Origin: Planctomycetaceae bacterium
GTDB taxonomy: Bacteria > Planctomycetota > UBA1135 > GCA-002686595
Assembly: GCA_011525785.1 (NCBI GenBank)
Contig: WYBT01000017.1
Coordinates: 1 to 64,000, forward strand
DNA: 64,000 bases
Direction of reading: 5' to 3'
This document shows positions 8,789-18,128 of the stretch, piece after piece (position 1 is the first letter of the stretch; each line of letters begins with the position of its first letter). The notes beneath the pieces were generated by a model. That model saw nothing but the letters and a program-made list of their open reading frames with translations, did no database searches and was not told the DNA's origin. A program made the translations under genes and the position numbers.

Positions 8789-11011
8789 CTACAGGTGCGT
8801 GCGCACGTAGTCGGTCATGAGCTGATAGAGGTGGCGGCGCTGGCGCGGCTCGACGACCGCGTGGCGGTTGCCCGGGTAGAGCATCAGGTCGAAGCTCTTG
8901 CCCGCCGCCTGCAGCGCGCCCGCGAGGTTGAGCGTGTTCTGCAGGTGCACGTTCTCGTCGATCACGCCGTGGATCAGGAGCAGCTTGCCGCTCAGGTTCG
9001 CCGCGGCTTCGACCACCGAGCTCGACTTGTAGCCCTCTGGATTGAGCTGCGGCGTGAGCATGAAGCGCTCGGTGTAGATCGAGTCGTAGTAGTGCCAGTC
9101 CGTCACCGGCGCGCCGCTGATCCCGACCTTGAACTTGGTCGAGTGCGTCAGCGCGTACGCGGTCTGGTACCCGCCGTAGCTCCAGCCCCAGATCCCGACG
9201 CGCGCCGGATCGGCGTAGCCCTGCGCGACGAGCCAGTCGACGCCGTCCTCGATGTCGCGCAGCTCCTGCGCGCCGAGGTTCTTGTAGATGCCTTCCTGCG
9301 ACACGTGGCCCTTGCCGCTGGCCGAGCGGTTGTCGCAGATCCACACCAGGTAGCCCTGCTGCGCGAGCATCGTGTGCCACAGCGCGTCGAAGCTCAGCGC
9401 GCGGTCGACGACCTTGGGCGCGTGCGGCCCCGAATACACGTGGCACAGCACCGGATAGCGCACTCCGCGCTGGAAGTTCGCGGGCTTGAACAGCATCGCC
9501 TCCATGGCGAAGCCGTCGCGCGTCTGGACTTGCACGAACTCGGGCGCCGTGACGCCCTTGGCCAGCGCGGGCGCGCCGTCGACGCGCTCGATCTCGCGCA
9601 CCAACTCGCCGTCGGCGCGCAAGAGCGCCAGGCGCGGCCACTCGCGCGTCGAGGAGCTCGTGTCGAGCACCCATTCACAGTTCGGCGAGAGCGACACCGA
9701 GTGCGTGCCCGCGCCGCGCGTGACGCGCTCGAGCAGGGCGCCGTCGAGCTTGCAGCGCAGCAGCTGCGCGCCCTTCACGTCGTCGCGATCGCCGATGAAG
9801 TACACCAGACCTCGCGCGGCGTCGTAGCGCACGAACGAGTCGACTTCCCACTCGCCCTGCGTGACGCGCTCGAGCAACTGGCCGTTCTTGTCGTACAGGT
9901 ACAAATGGCTCCAGCCGTCGCGCGCCGAGCGCCACAAGAAGCGCGCGCCGCCGTCGATCCAGTACGGCCCGTCGTCGGGTTCGATCCAGGTCGAGGTCTT
10001 GTCGCGCAGCAGCTTGGTCGTCGCGCCCGTCTGCGGATCGGCCTTGGCCAGATCGAGCCAGGTCTGAACGCGGTCCTGCACTTGGAACACGACCTCCTTG
10101 GAGTCCGGCGTCCAACCGACGCGCACGATCAGGAACTCCGCGTTCGACCAGTTGCCCAGGTCGACCTTGGTGGTGGCGCCGCTTGCGACGTCGACCACCG
10201 CGAGCTGAACCGCGGGGTTGGGATCGCCCGCCTTGGGGTAGCGCCAGTCCTCGAACTCCGGGTAGCGCGGGCGGTGGTCGGTGACCGTGTAGGTCGGGAC
10301 CTTGGTCTCGTCGATGATCAAGTACGCGATGCGCTTGGAGTCGGGCGACCACCAGAACGCGCCGAAATTGCCGCGGCCGTAGACCTCCTCCTGGTAGACC
10401 CAGTCGAGCCGGCCGTAGAGGTGATTTTCGTCGCCGCCCGTCGACAGCGCGCGCGGCGGCGTCGCGCCGTCGGTGGCGGCGACGTGCAGGTTCCAGTCGG
10501 CGATGTAGCCGACCCACTTGCCGTCGGGCGAGAGCGTCTCACCGACCTCCTCGCGCTCGTCGGCGGTCAGGCGCGCCGCACGCTCGGCGCTGAAGTCGTA
10601 GAAGTACAGGTTGCGGCCTTCGTTGAAGAGCGCGCCGCGCTTGTCGGCCGTGAAGTCGAACGCGGTGCGCTTCGAGAGGCTCTCGGCGCGCTTGGCGTCC
10701 AGGCCGCTCGTACTCGCCAGCGCGCTCTTCATGCGCGCGGCATCGAAGTACGGCCGCGCCGCGCCACTGCCGGCGTCGACGACCATCAACTGGCGCGCGC
10801 CGCTCGCGTCGCTCTGGGCCGCGAGGTAGCGCGAGTCGTCGAGCCAGCCGGCGAGCTGCGTCCGCAAGCGCAGCTTGGCGTTGAGCTCGAACACGTCGTC
10901 CAGCGAAAGCGCGCTGGCCGGCGCGAGCGGCGCGGTCGCGGGCTCGCAGTCGAGCGCCGAACAGGCGGTCAGGAGGACGCAGGCGACGCCGATCAAGGGC
11001 CGATGGGACAT
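8789..11011 (-). CDS. S9B dipeptidyl-peptidase IV-like serine peptidase
   Basis: Removes dipeptides, often X-Pro, from peptide N-termini. I start at ATG 11011 because it yields the exported leader MSHRPLIGVACVLLTACSA, giving 740 residues and a periplasmic or lipoprotein location. Residues about 40-470 are the beta-propeller (SPDGKWVGYIADWN, WWSPDSKRIAYLI, GWTPDSKEVVF). The C-terminal alpha/beta-hydrolase shows the nucleophile in GWSYGGY, the probable Asp in GVIDENVH and the His in NRHAV. It reads toward the POT transporter gene with 127 bases between. Periplasmic trimming followed by uptake and PepQ cleavage is a coherent pathway, but that is an inference. Confidence 0.92.
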   Translation of the reverse strand: MSHRPLIGVACVLLTACSALDCEPATAPLAPASALSLDDVFELNAKLRLRTQLAGWLDDSRYLAAQSDASGARQLMVVDAGSGAARPYFDAARMKSALASTSGLDAKRAESLSKRTAFDFTADKRGALFNEGRNLYFYDFSAERAARLTADEREEVGETLSPDGKWVGYIADWNLHVAATDGATPPRALSTGGDENHLYGRLDWVYQEEVYGRGNFGAFWWSPDSKRIAYLIIDETKVPTYTVTDHRPRYPEFEDWRYPKAGDPNPAVQLAVVDVASGATTKVDLGNWSNAEFLIVRVGWTPDSKEVVFQVQDRVQTWLDLAKADPQTGATTKLLRDKTSTWIEPDDGPYWIDGGARFLWRSARDGWSHLYLYDKNGQLLERVTQGEWEVDSFVRYDAARGLVYFIGDRDDVKGAQLLRCKLDGALLERVTRGAGTHSVSLSPNCEWVLDTSSSTREWPRLALLRADGELVREIERVDGAPALAKGVTAPEFVQVQTRDGFAMEAMLFKPANFQRGVRYPVLCHVYSGPHAPKVVDRALSFDALWHTMLAQQGYLVWICDNRSASGKGHVSQEGIYKNLGAQELRDIEDGVDWLVAQGYADPARVGIWGWSYGGYQTAYALTHSTKFKVGISGAPVTDWHYYDSIYTERFMLTPQLNPEGYKSSSVVEAAANLSGKLLLIHGVIDENVHLQNTLNLAGALQAAGKSFDLMLYPGNRHAVVEPRQRRHLYQLMTDYVRTHL

Positions 11012-11186
11012 GGGCGCAAAGTACCGCCGCCCGCTCACGGCGGCCACAGGAAGCGAACTCGCGTCGCGCTGCGCCGAGCACTGCGCGCGCTCGCTATCCT
11101 TTCGAGCCGTCGCACGCGTCGAGGCTCGTTCTCGGAGCCCACGCGTCGGCCCAGCAATCGAGTTCGCGCAACGGAGAGCCTCGAGC

Positions 11187-11867
11187 ATGAACCGCACGTA
11201 CCCGCCGATCACCACGCACGAGCGCTACCTAACCGCCCTCGAGGGCCGCGACCCGCTCGAGTCGATGCGCAAGGCGCCCAAGCGCTTTCGCAAGCTGCTC
11301 AAAGGCCTGAGTCGCAAGCAGCTCACACGCCGCCCCGCCGAGGGCAAGTGGTCGATCAAGGAAGTTCTCGCGCACCTCGCCGACGGTGAGGTCGTGCTCG
11401 GCGCGCGCATCCGCATGGTGGCGGCGATGGACCGGCCCGTGATTATCGGCTACGACCAGGACGCGCTCGTGGCGCGGCTCGCCTACGAGAAGGTCGAGGT
11501 CGACGAACTGCTCGCCAACTTCGCCGCGGTGCGCGCGATCAACGTGGCGTTGCTCGAGCGCTTGCCTGACGACGTCTTCGCGCACGTCGGCTTGCACAAC
11601 GAGCGCGGCGAAGAGTCGCTGGCGACGATGGTGTTCATGTACGCGGGGCACGATCGGCTGCACGAGCAGCAGATCGAGCGCCTGCGCGCTGGTGAGGGCC
11701 GCGGCAAGCGCAAGGCCGCTGCCCCGAGCGCTGCGGCGGGCGCGCTCGACGCTTCCGCGCCGAGCGATACCCCCCAGGCGCCGTCGAAAGCCGAACCCAA
11801 GCGCAAGAAGGCCAAGCGCGAGAAGCACGGCAAGCGCAAGTCGCGCGCGCTGGCCGGCGCTTCCTGA
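11187..11867 (+). CDS. DinB/YfiT-like four-helix protein with Lys-rich tail
   Basis: A 226-residue protein. Residues 1-170 resemble the DinB superfamily four-helix bundle: TYPPITTHERYLTALEG at the start, KWSIKEVLAHLADGEVVLGAR carrying the HLADGE-type first ligand region, and MYAGHDRLHEQQIE near the end with the H...H pair. Members often bind a metal and act as small-thiol transferases; the specific reaction here is unknown. The last 55 residues are Ala/Lys/Arg-rich and probably disordered. Start 11187 has GGAGAG about eight bases upstream. It is divergent from the DPP-IV gene and convergent with the exported-protein gene that ends at 11898. Confidence 0.82.
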   Translation: MNRTYPPITTHERYLTALEGRDPLESMRKAPKRFRKLLKGLSRKQLTRRPAEGKWSIKEVLAHLADGEVVLGARIRMVAAMDRPVIIGYDQDALVARLAYEKVEVDELLANFAAVRAINVALLERLPDDVFAHVGLHNERGEESLATMVFMYAGHDRLHEQQIERLRAGEGRGKRKAAAPSAAAGALDASAPSDTPQAPSKAEPKRKKAKREKHGKRKSRALAGAS

Positions 11868-11897
11868 AGAAGCGCGCACGGAGCCGTCGGGCGAGAC

Positions 11898-13271
11898 TCA
11901 GGGCGTCACGACGAACACCAGGCCCTCGCTGAGAGCCGTGGTCTTCGCGCTCGGCGGGTCGCGCCACCATGCCTGGGCCCACACGGTTTCTCCGCCGGAG
12001 AAGGGCTGGCCGAGTGCGCCGGGCCGCGCCGCGATGAACGCGTTCCAATCGAGGGCCAGTTCGCCGTCGCACGCGCCCGCAGTTCCTTGGCTCGAGTTCG
12101 CGCCGCTGCGCTGCGTCGGCGCCTTGACGCACAGCCAGCCGCTCGAGCCCCACGGCGCGCTGCTCGCTCCGTTGACGCCGTAGAACACGAGCCCGGCGCG
12201 CAGACCGTCGACGCCCTGCGCGCGGATCACGAACGGCGCCGCGTTCGAGGCGCTCGCCACGCCGCTCGCGCTCATCGTCGCGGTGCAGCCGTTCGAGCTG
12301 GTAGTCGCGGTGCAGTAGCTCGCGTGCGTCGGATTCGCGGCGTCCCCGAGCAGCGCGAGCAGTTCGGCCTCGCTCGCCGTCAGCGCGTCGAAGCCCGGCG
12401 GCGCGACGATGCGCTGGAAGCGCGCGTAGTCGAAGCGCGCGTCGAGGTCGGGCTGGAACGGCCGCCAGGGCTGGCTCGACGGGTCGCCGGGGATCGGCGG
12501 CGCGAGCAGGTGGGTGTTGTGGAACTGCGGCGTGTAGCTCGCGACCTTCTGCCAATCGGTGTACGCGACGAGTCCCGCCTGCAGCGTGCTCGGCAGATCG
12601 CCGCGCGCGAAGCGGCGGTGCACGACCCAGCTCTCGCCCGGGCGGCGGTAGAGCGTGATCACGGCAGCGCCGATGCGCGCGATCTGCAGCTCGGCCGACG
12701 ACACGTTCGCCGCCGTCGCTTCGAGGATCGAGGCGCCGTTGTCGGTGGTCTTGACCTCGAAGTGCGGACCAGGGCCCGCTTGCGGCCACTGGTTCACGTC
12801 GGTGTAGCCCAGCGAGAGGAACACGAAGTCCTCGGGGTCGGCCAGCGCCTGCGTCGGAGCGCGCAGCATCACTCCGGCCAGCGAGTAGTCCGAGCCCGGC
12901 TGCGCGGTCCCTGCGCGATTGGACACGGCGACGCGCGTCGTGAAGGCGAAGTCGCCGGCGACGGTCTTGTAGACCAGCGGCCCCTTGTAGCCTGCGAACC
13001 AGGTCACGGTGTGCGGCACGAGCCGCAGTGCGCCGGGCGCGGTCGGGCCGTCGAGTTCGAACACTTCGAGGGGGTCGAAGCCGAGGCCTTCGGCCGCGTG
13101 GCGCTGGGTCCATTCGGAGGCGCGCGCCGCGTCGCTGAATTCATCGCCCAGCGCGAACAACTCACCCGACTGGGCGGAGGCGGTAGCGCCAACAAGCGCC
13201 AGCAGCGCGAGGGCGGCCGTGCAGGACCGAGTGAGTGCGCGGGAGAGCGCCGGAGAAGCGGAGAGCGTCAT
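11898..13271 (-). CDS. secreted protein: concanavalin-like domain plus planctomycete C-terminal module
   Basis: A 457-residue exported protein. ATG 13271 gives a signal peptide (SRALTRSCTAALALLALVG, cleavage near ASAQ). Residues about 40-250 resemble the DUF1349/laminin-G-like jelly roll: DFAFTTRVAVSN, SLAGVMLRAP, VNQWPQAGPG, and SWVVHRRFARG. Such domains often bind glycans. A linker follows, then residues 319-457 repeat the module seen at 2311-3447 (YCTATTSSNGC, WLCVKAP, AWWRDP, ALSEGLVF). The reading frame stays open far upstream over fbp, but that extension is antisense and is rejected. Function unknown; a surface or extracellular role is likely. Confidence 0.8.
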   Translation of the reverse strand: MTLSASPALSRALTRSCTAALALLALVGATASAQSGELFALGDEFSDAARASEWTQRHAAEGLGFDPLEVFELDGPTAPGALRLVPHTVTWFAGYKGPLVYKTVAGDFAFTTRVAVSNRAGTAQPGSDYSLAGVMLRAPTQALADPEDFVFLSLGYTDVNQWPQAGPGPHFEVKTTDNGASILEATAANVSSAELQIARIGAAVITLYRRPGESWVVHRRFARGDLPSTLQAGLVAYTDWQKVASYTPQFHNTHLLAPPIPGDPSSQPWRPFQPDLDARFDYARFQRIVAPPGFDALTASEAELLALLGDAANPTHASYCTATTSSNGCTATMSASGVASASNAAPFVIRAQGVDGLRAGLVFYGVNGASSAPWGSSGWLCVKAPTQRSGANSSQGTAGACDGELALDWNAFIAARPGALGQPFSGGETVWAQAWWRDPPSAKTTALSEGLVFVVTP

Positions 13272-13469
13272 GGCGGGGATCGGTGGGGACGGAGAGCCGG
13301 GCGCGGCGACGGCCGAGCGACGGAGGATCACAACGGCAGGCCGCACAGCGCGTGTCGACTCGGGAGCAAAAACTTCGCATGACGCAAGCTCCGCGCGCTC
13401 CTCGACGCGCTCGCGCGCGCTCCGCCGCTTTCGCGTTCCCCTTGCAGCCGCCAGACTGGAGCCACCCCC

Positions 13470-14486
13470 ATGAGCACCCAATCCACCGCACTCACCGACG
13501 CGCAGCAGCGCAGTCGCGACAACCTCACCACGCTCCAGTCCCACATCATCGCCGAGCAGGCGCGCCACCCCGGGGCCACGGGCACGTTCTCGTGGATCCT
13601 CTCGGCGCTCTCGCTCTCGGCCAAGGTGATCTCCTCCAAGATCCGCCGCGCGCGACTCAACGACGTGCTGGGCGAGTTCGGCGCCGACAACGTGCAGGGC
13701 GAGCATCAACAGAAGCTCGACGTGATCGCCAACGACACGCTCCTGCGTTGCCTGGGCGGCCGCAAGGGCGTGACGATCGTCGCCTCGGAGGAGAACGACG
13801 AGCCGACGCTGATCCGCGACAACGCCTCGAGCGAAGGCGGCTACTGCGTGCTGTTCGATCCGCTCGATGGCTCGTCGAACCTCGACGTGTGCGGCGGCGT
13901 CGGCACGATCTTCGGAATCCTGCGCCACGAGCACCCGGCCGCGAGCGCCGAGGAAGTGATGCTCCAGCCCGGCGCCCGCCAGGTCGCGGCGGGCTACATC
14001 CTCTACGGCACCTCGACGGTGTTCGTCGTCACCACGGGCGCGGGCGTGTCGATGTTCGTGCTCGATCCGTCGATCGGCGCGTTCCTGCGCGTGGCCGAGA
14101 ACGTGCGCATCCCCGCCAAGGGCAAGACCTACTCGCTCAACGAGGGCAACCGCCGCTCGTTCCCCGAGGGCTATCAGCGCTACCTCGACTGGGCGCAGTC
14201 GAACGGCTACTCGAGCCGCTACGCCGGCGCGATGGTCGCCGACGTGCACCGCACGCTGATCCAGGGCGGCGTGTTCCTCTACCCGCCGACCGCCAAGGCG
14301 CCGAACGGCAAGTTGCGCTTGATGTACGAGGCCAATCCGATGGCGATGGTCGTCGAGCAGGCCGGCGGCAAGGCCTTCGCGGGCAAGGAGCGCATCCTCG
14401 ATGTGCAGCCCAAAGCGCTGCACCAGCGCACCAGCGTGGTGCTGGGCAGCCCGGAGGAAGTCGACCACGTGCAGCGCTTCCTGTGA
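13470..14486 (+). CDS. fbp: class I fructose-1,6-bisphosphatase
   Basis: Gluconeogenic removal of the 1-phosphate from fructose-1,6-bisphosphate. The 338 residues carry the family's metal-binding blocks ASEENDE and FDPLDGSSNLD, then GTIFGI, the substrate-pocket YVGAMVADVHRTL-like stretch (YAGAMVADVHRTL), and the ending MYEANPMAMVVEQAGG. The length matches bacterial Fbp. The stop overlaps a GTG start (GTGA) of the downstream lipoprotein gene. It diverges from the secreted-protein gene across about 200 bases that must hold both promoters; no convincing -35/-10 pair could be picked there. Confidence 0.96.
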   Translation: MSTQSTALTDAQQRSRDNLTTLQSHIIAEQARHPGATGTFSWILSALSLSAKVISSKIRRARLNDVLGEFGADNVQGEHQQKLDVIANDTLLRCLGGRKGVTIVASEENDEPTLIRDNASSEGGYCVLFDPLDGSSNLDVCGGVGTIFGILRHEHPAASAEEVMLQPGARQVAAGYILYGTSTVFVVTTGAGVSMFVLDPSIGAFLRVAENVRIPAKGKTYSLNEGNRRSFPEGYQRYLDWAQSNGYSSRYAGAMVADVHRTLIQGGVFLYPPTAKAPNGKLRLMYEANPMAMVVEQAGGKAFAGKERILDVQPKALHQRTSVVLGSPEEVDHVQRFL

Positions 14487-14992
14487 GCGCACCGACGCGC
14501 TCGCGGGCCATCGGCGCACTCGGCGTTGCGCTCCTGCTCAGCGCCTGTTCCGCCCCGCGCGCGGGCGCGGCGGGCGAGCGCGAGCGCGTCAACGCCGTGC
14601 TGGACCAGTTCCACCAGGCGGCCTCGAAGTGCGATCTGGCCGGCTATTTTCGGCATTTTTCGCCGAGCGGCGTGTTCCTCGGAACCGACGCGAGCGAGCG
14701 CTGGAGCCGCGCCGAGTTCGAGGCCTTCTGCGCGCCCTACTTCGCGCGCGGGCAGGGCTGGACGTACACGCCGCTCGAACGCCACGTGCGCTTCGCCGAC
14801 GACGCTCGCACGGCCTGGTTCGACGAGCGCTTGAGCAACGCGAAATACGGCGAGGTGCGCGGCAGCGGCGTGCTGGTGGAGCGCGCGGGCGAGTGGTGGA
14901 TCGAGCACTACGTGATGAGCTTCACGATCCCCAACGAGCTGGCTGGACGCTGGCTCGAGGTGCGCGCGCAGGGCGCGGCGACGTCGCCGTAA
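14483..14992 (+). CDS. SnoaL/NTF2-like lipoprotein
   Basis: A 169-residue protein starting at GTG 14483, which overlaps the fbp stop by four bases. The leader RSRAIGALGVALLLSAC contains a lipobox (LLSAC), so it should be lipid-anchored. The mature part has the NTF2-like pattern: a first helix (VNAVLDQFHQAA), GYFRHFSPSGVFLGTD, then RHVRFADDARTAWFDERL and a final EWWIEHYVMSF strand. In related proteins this fold is used for small-molecule binding or as an uncharacterised calcium/calmodulin-kinase-association-like domain. Activity unknown; co-translation with fbp suggests linked expression only. Confidence 0.82.
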   Translation: MSAPTRSRAIGALGVALLLSACSAPRAGAAGERERVNAVLDQFHQAASKCDLAGYFRHFSPSGVFLGTDASERWSRAEFEAFCAPYFARGQGWTYTPLERHVRFADDARTAWFDERLSNAKYGEVRGSGVLVERAGEWWIEHYVMSFTIPNELAGRWLEVRAQGAATSP

Positions 14993-15018
14993 ACGTAAGA
15001 CGCAAATATATTTACGGC
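14986..15018. repeat. 8-bp perfect inverted repeat at gene end
   Basis: The arms GCCGTAAA (14986-14993) and TTTACGGC (15011-15018) flank an AT-rich 17-base loop. The left arm contains the stop codon of the lipoprotein gene. It may be a transcript-end hairpin for fbp-lipoprotein, but there is no T-tract, so factor-independent termination is not shown. Confidence 0.5.
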
Positions 15019-15466
15019 TGAGCATTCGGCCGCGCCAAGGACCTGCGCGCGGCCCGCCCGCGGGATGCGGAGGGCGCCGTGTCGGTCTCGAGTCCCAGCG
15101 CCGAACGCGCGCGGCGCGGGCGCTCGACGCGCTCGTGTTGGCCGTCGCCAAAGGAAGTCGCATTGGCTTGCCGGAGCTCGTCGGACACGCTCGGCGAGCT
15201 GGGAGTGGAGGCTCGCGTCAACGTCTCGAGCGCGCGGTTCGCGCGCACCTGCGCCGCGCTAGGGATGGCTCGCGCGCACACGCCTGCGACGCGCTCCGCG
15301 CGACCCGCGGCCCTGTGCGGCGTCCAAAAAACACGGGATTTTCGCTGGTTTCGCGCACTCTTCCCTCTGGAAGCGGCCTTGGCGTTTCTCTACAACCCGC
15401 TCGAACTTCGGTCGCCGTTGCGACCGCAAATCCCGCGAAATCCCCGGAAAACCAAGGAGAAATTCG
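15019..15466. other. long leader region upstream of the HU-like gene, no gene seen
   Basis: About 450 bases. Open frames here run through into the HU gene in another frame or have poor protein character. The last 150 bases are less GC-rich than the surroundings and end in AAGGAGAAA just before the HU start, a strong ribosome site. A promoter and long 5' leader for an abundant protein are the likely content. Confidence 0.4.
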
Positions 15467-15823
15467 ATGGCTGCAAAGACCAAGGCTGCGGCTGCCAAGC
15501 CGGTCAAGATCACCCCGGCTGCGAAGGTCCGCACCAAGGGCGAGATCTACAACACGATCGCCGAAGCGACGACGCTCTCGCGCAAGCAGGTCGTGGCGGT
15601 GTTCCAAGCGTTCGAGCAGGTGCTCGCCGCGGACCTGGGCAAGAAGGGCCCTGGCATGATGCAGGTCCCCGGCCTCATGAAGGTCACGGTCGTGCGCAAG
15701 CCCGCGACCAAGGCGCGCGAAGGCATCAACCCGTTCACCGGCGAGAAGACCATCTTCAAGGCCAAGCCGGCCCGCAACGTGGTCAAGGTTCGCCCGATGA
15801 AGAACCTCAAGACGATGGTCTGA
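15467..15823 (+). CDS. HU/IHF-family DNA-binding protein with Ala/Lys-rich N-terminal extension
   Basis: Nucleoid protein of 118 residues; typical HU has about 90. The first 20 residues are an Ala/Lys/Pro extension ([20 protein letters not shown]). The HU body follows: [20 protein letters not shown] (helix pair), then [20 protein letters not shown]. It ends with the DNA-arm signature INPFTGEK and [18 protein letters not shown]. The canonical arm signature is GRNPxTGE; here it reads GINPFTGE. A strong AAGGAG lies just upstream and an intrinsic terminator 60 bases downstream, so it is probably monocistronic and highly expressed. Confidence 0.93.
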   Translation: MAAKTKAAAAKPVKITPAAKVRTKGEIYNTIAEATTLSRKQVVAVFQAFEQVLAADLGKKGPGMMQVPGLMKVTVVRKPATKAREGINPFTGEKTIFKAKPARNVVKVRPMKNLKTMV

Positions 15824-15883
15824 TTCGGTCCGCGCTGCACGGGCGCGAGCCAACGCGCCGGCGGCGCACGAGTCCGCCGAACA

Positions 15884-15919
15884 CCCGCGCGCTCCCACTC
15901 CGGGAGGCGCGGGTTTTTT
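15884..15919 (+). terminator. intrinsic terminator after the HU-like gene
   Basis: The arms CCCGCGC (15884-15890) and GCGCGGG (15907-15913) enclose a second stem CTCCC (15892-15896) and GGGAG (15902-15906), with one unpaired G at 15891. Six T follow at 15914-15919. This is the clearest factor-independent terminator in the window and separates the HU gene from the transporter gene. Confidence 0.9.
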
Positions 15920-16016
15920 CGTCTTCGTCGACGGAGTGCGGACATCCAGGGCTGCCGCGCTCGGCTGCACTCGTTACTGTCGCGCCCCCGCGCCGCGCCG
16001 CGCTGCCCACGCACCC

Positions 16017-17546
16017 ATGAGCACAACGAGTCAACCGGCGCCGCCGAGCGGCGCGATCGGAAAGTTCCTGCGCATCGTCGAACGCGGCGGCAACGCGCTG
16101 CCGCATCCGGCCACGCTGTTCCTGATCTTCGCGCTGCTCGTCATCGTGCTCTCCGAGGTCGCGGTGCAGGCGGGAATCAGCGCGGTCCACCCCAAGACGG
16201 GCGAGCCGCTCGCGCCGGTGAGCTTGCTGTCGCTCGACGGGCTGCACCGCATTCTGACCGGCACGGTGTCGAACTTCACCGGCTTCGCGCCGCTGGGCAC
16301 GGTGCTGGTGGCGCTGCTGGGCATCGGCGTGGCCGAGGGCTCGGGGCTGATCGGCGCCGCGATGCGCAAGCTAGTGCTCTCGGCGCCGCGGCAACTGCTC
16401 ACCTACGTAGTGGTGTTCGCCGGCGTGATGTCGAACATCGCCAGCGAGATCGGCTACGTGCTGCTCATCCCGCTCGCGGCGATGATCTTCCAGGCCGCGG
16501 GGCGCCATCCGATCGTCGGCATGGCCGCGGCCTTCGCGGGAGTGTCCGGCGGCTACAGCGCGAATCTACTGCTGGGCACGATCGATCCGCTGCTCGCGGG
16601 CATCACGCAGGAGGCGGCGCGACTGGTCGACGCTTCGGCCACGATCAGTCCGGCCTGCAACTTCTACTTCATGTTCGCGTCGACCTTCATGGTCACGCTC
16701 GTCGGTGCGCTGGTGACCGAGCGCATCGTCGCCCCGCGCTTCGGCGCGTGGAGCGGGGCCCAGTCGGCGGACGCGGCGAAGTCGATCGAAAAACTCTCGC
16801 CCGCCGAGGTGCGTGGACTGCTCGCGGCGCTGGGCGTGTTCGCGCTGCTGACGGTCATCGCACTGGCAGGACTGCTCCCGGCGGACGGTTTCCTGCGGAA
16901 GGACGGAGATGTCTTCAAGGGACCGTTCATGCACGGCATCGTGACCGTGATCTTCCTGTCCGGCGCTCTCGCTGGTCTCGCGTATGGCCTCGCCGCCGGA
17001 ACGATCAAGAGCGACACCGACGCCATGAAGGGCATGGGCAAGTCGATGGAGACGCTCGGCAGCTACCTGGTGCTGGTGTTCTTCGCCGCCCAGTTCGTGG
17101 CGTACTTCAACTGGACCAACCTGGGCCTGATCTTCGCAGTCAAGGGCGCTGCGGCGCTCAAGGAGAGCGGCATCACCGGCACGCCCGTGCTGCTCGCCTT
17201 CGTCGGTCTGACGGCGCTCGTGAATCTGATGATGGGCAGCGCGTCGGCCAAGTGGGCGCTCATGGCGCCGGTGTTCGTGCCGATGTTCATGCTGTCGGGG
17301 TTCAGCCCCGAAGAGACGCAGTGCGCGTTCCGCATCGGCGACTCCTGCACCAACGTGATCTCTCCGATGATGAGCTACTTCGCGCTGATCATCGCCTTCT
17401 TCCAGCGCTACGACCCCAAGGCCGGCATCGGCACGCTGGTGGCGACGATGCTGCCGTACTCGGTGGTGTTCCTGATCGTGTGGACCGTGATGTTCGCGAT
17501 CTGGATGCAGCTGGGACTTCCGCTGGGACCGAGCGCGGGCGGCTGA
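16017..17546 (+). CDS. AbgT-family transporter
   Basis: A 509-residue inner-membrane protein of the AbgT family, whose members import p-aminobenzoyl-glutamate or export antimetabolites. Start at [18 protein letters not shown] (16017). Family blocks: [18 protein letters not shown] near the N-terminus, [37 protein letters not shown], and [19 protein letters not shown] (hairpin-loop signature). The C-terminal block is [17 protein letters not shown]. About 11-13 hydrophobic segments are visible. Length agrees with the family. It stands alone between the HU terminator and a convergent small membrane-protein gene. Substrate is not decided by sequence. Confidence 0.93.
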   Translation: MSTTSQPAPPSGAIGKFLRIVERGGNALPHPATLFLIFALLVIVLSEVAVQAGISAVHPKTGEPLAPVSLLSLDGLHRILTGTVSNFTGFAPLGTVLVALLGIGVAEGSGLIGAAMRKLVLSAPRQLLTYVVVFAGVMSNIASEIGYVLLIPLAAMIFQAAGRHPIVGMAAAFAGVSGGYSANLLLGTIDPLLAGITQEAARLVDASATISPACNFYFMFASTFMVTLVGALVTERIVAPRFGAWSGAQSADAAKSIEKLSPAEVRGLLAALGVFALLTVIALAGLLPADGFLRKDGDVFKGPFMHGIVTVIFLSGALAGLAYGLAAGTIKSDTDAMKGMGKSMETLGSYLVLVFFAAQFVAYFNWTNLGLIFAVKGAAALKESGITGTPVLLAFVGLTALVNLMMGSASAKWALMAPVFVPMFMLSGFSPEETQCAFRIGDSCTNVISPMMSYFALIIAFFQRYDPKAGIGTLVATMLPYSVVFLIVWTVMFAIWMQLGLPLGPSAGG

Positions 17547-17572
17547 GCGCCGCAGTTGCGGGCGCGGATCGG

Positions 17573-17992
17573 TCAGCGGGCGCGCGCGGTCGGTGTCACG
17601 CCGATCAGCACGCCGACGGCCAGCGTCCAGGTGGGGAAGGCGGACACGACCGGGATGGCCTCGGCCGCCAGCGCAGGCAGCAGTTGCCAGCGGAAGCCGA
17701 GCACCCAGAACAGCAACGCTGCTGTGACCGCGTCGACCGCGATCTGCGCAGGAGGCGTGAAGACCGTCCCGACGCTGATCGCGTCGCTGATCGCTGCGAT
17801 GACGAAGGCGAGCGCCTTGCGCCGCGCGGTGATCCCGAACGACGCAGCCGGTGCGTTCGACGGTGAAGGGGGAGCGGACTCTGCGGCGGGCGCGGCCTCG
17901 GAGCGGACTGCGCCCGAGGGGGTGATGTCGAGCGTGCGCGGCGCAGCGGGCTCGCGCGGGTCCTTGCCGGCGCCTGGTCGCGGGACCTCCAT
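17573..17992 (-). CDS. small membrane protein of unknown function
   Basis: A 139-residue protein starting at ATG 17992 (MEVPRPGAGKDPREPAAPR). The first 60 residues are Pro/Ala/Ser-rich and probably cytoplasmic. Then come three or four hydrophobic segments (RKALAFVIAAISDAISV, AVDAVTAALLFWVLGF, LLPALAAEAIPVV, WTLAVGVLIGVTP). No motif is recognised. It converges on the AbgT gene, 26 bases apart. A longer frame to 18280 exists but overlaps the gene on the other strand and looks non-coding. Confidence 0.6.
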   Translation of the reverse strand: MEVPRPGAGKDPREPAAPRTLDITPSGAVRSEAAPAAESAPPSPSNAPAASFGITARRKALAFVIAAISDAISVGTVFTPPAQIAVDAVTAALLFWVLGFRWQLLPALAAEAIPVVSAFPTWTLAVGVLIGVTPTARAR

Positions 17993-18128
17993 GTCCAGAA
18001 CGTAGGCCCTCGGCGGCGCGCGCGCTAGTTGGGTGCTCTCGATGCCGAGCAATCCTCGTCTCAGGCGCTCGCAGTAAGGGGCTGCTTCGTTCAGCGGAAG
18101 AAACGCGTTCGAGCGACGTCGAGGTCGC

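Noticed and set aside
11898..14519. Upstream extension of the exported protein over fbp
   Set aside because: It would overlap nearly all of fbp in antisense and bury a clear signal peptide; the start was set at 13271.
15079..16020. Open frame upstream of and through the HU gene
   Set aside because: It runs through the HU gene in another frame and lacks protein character after the overlap begins; only the HU frame matches a family.
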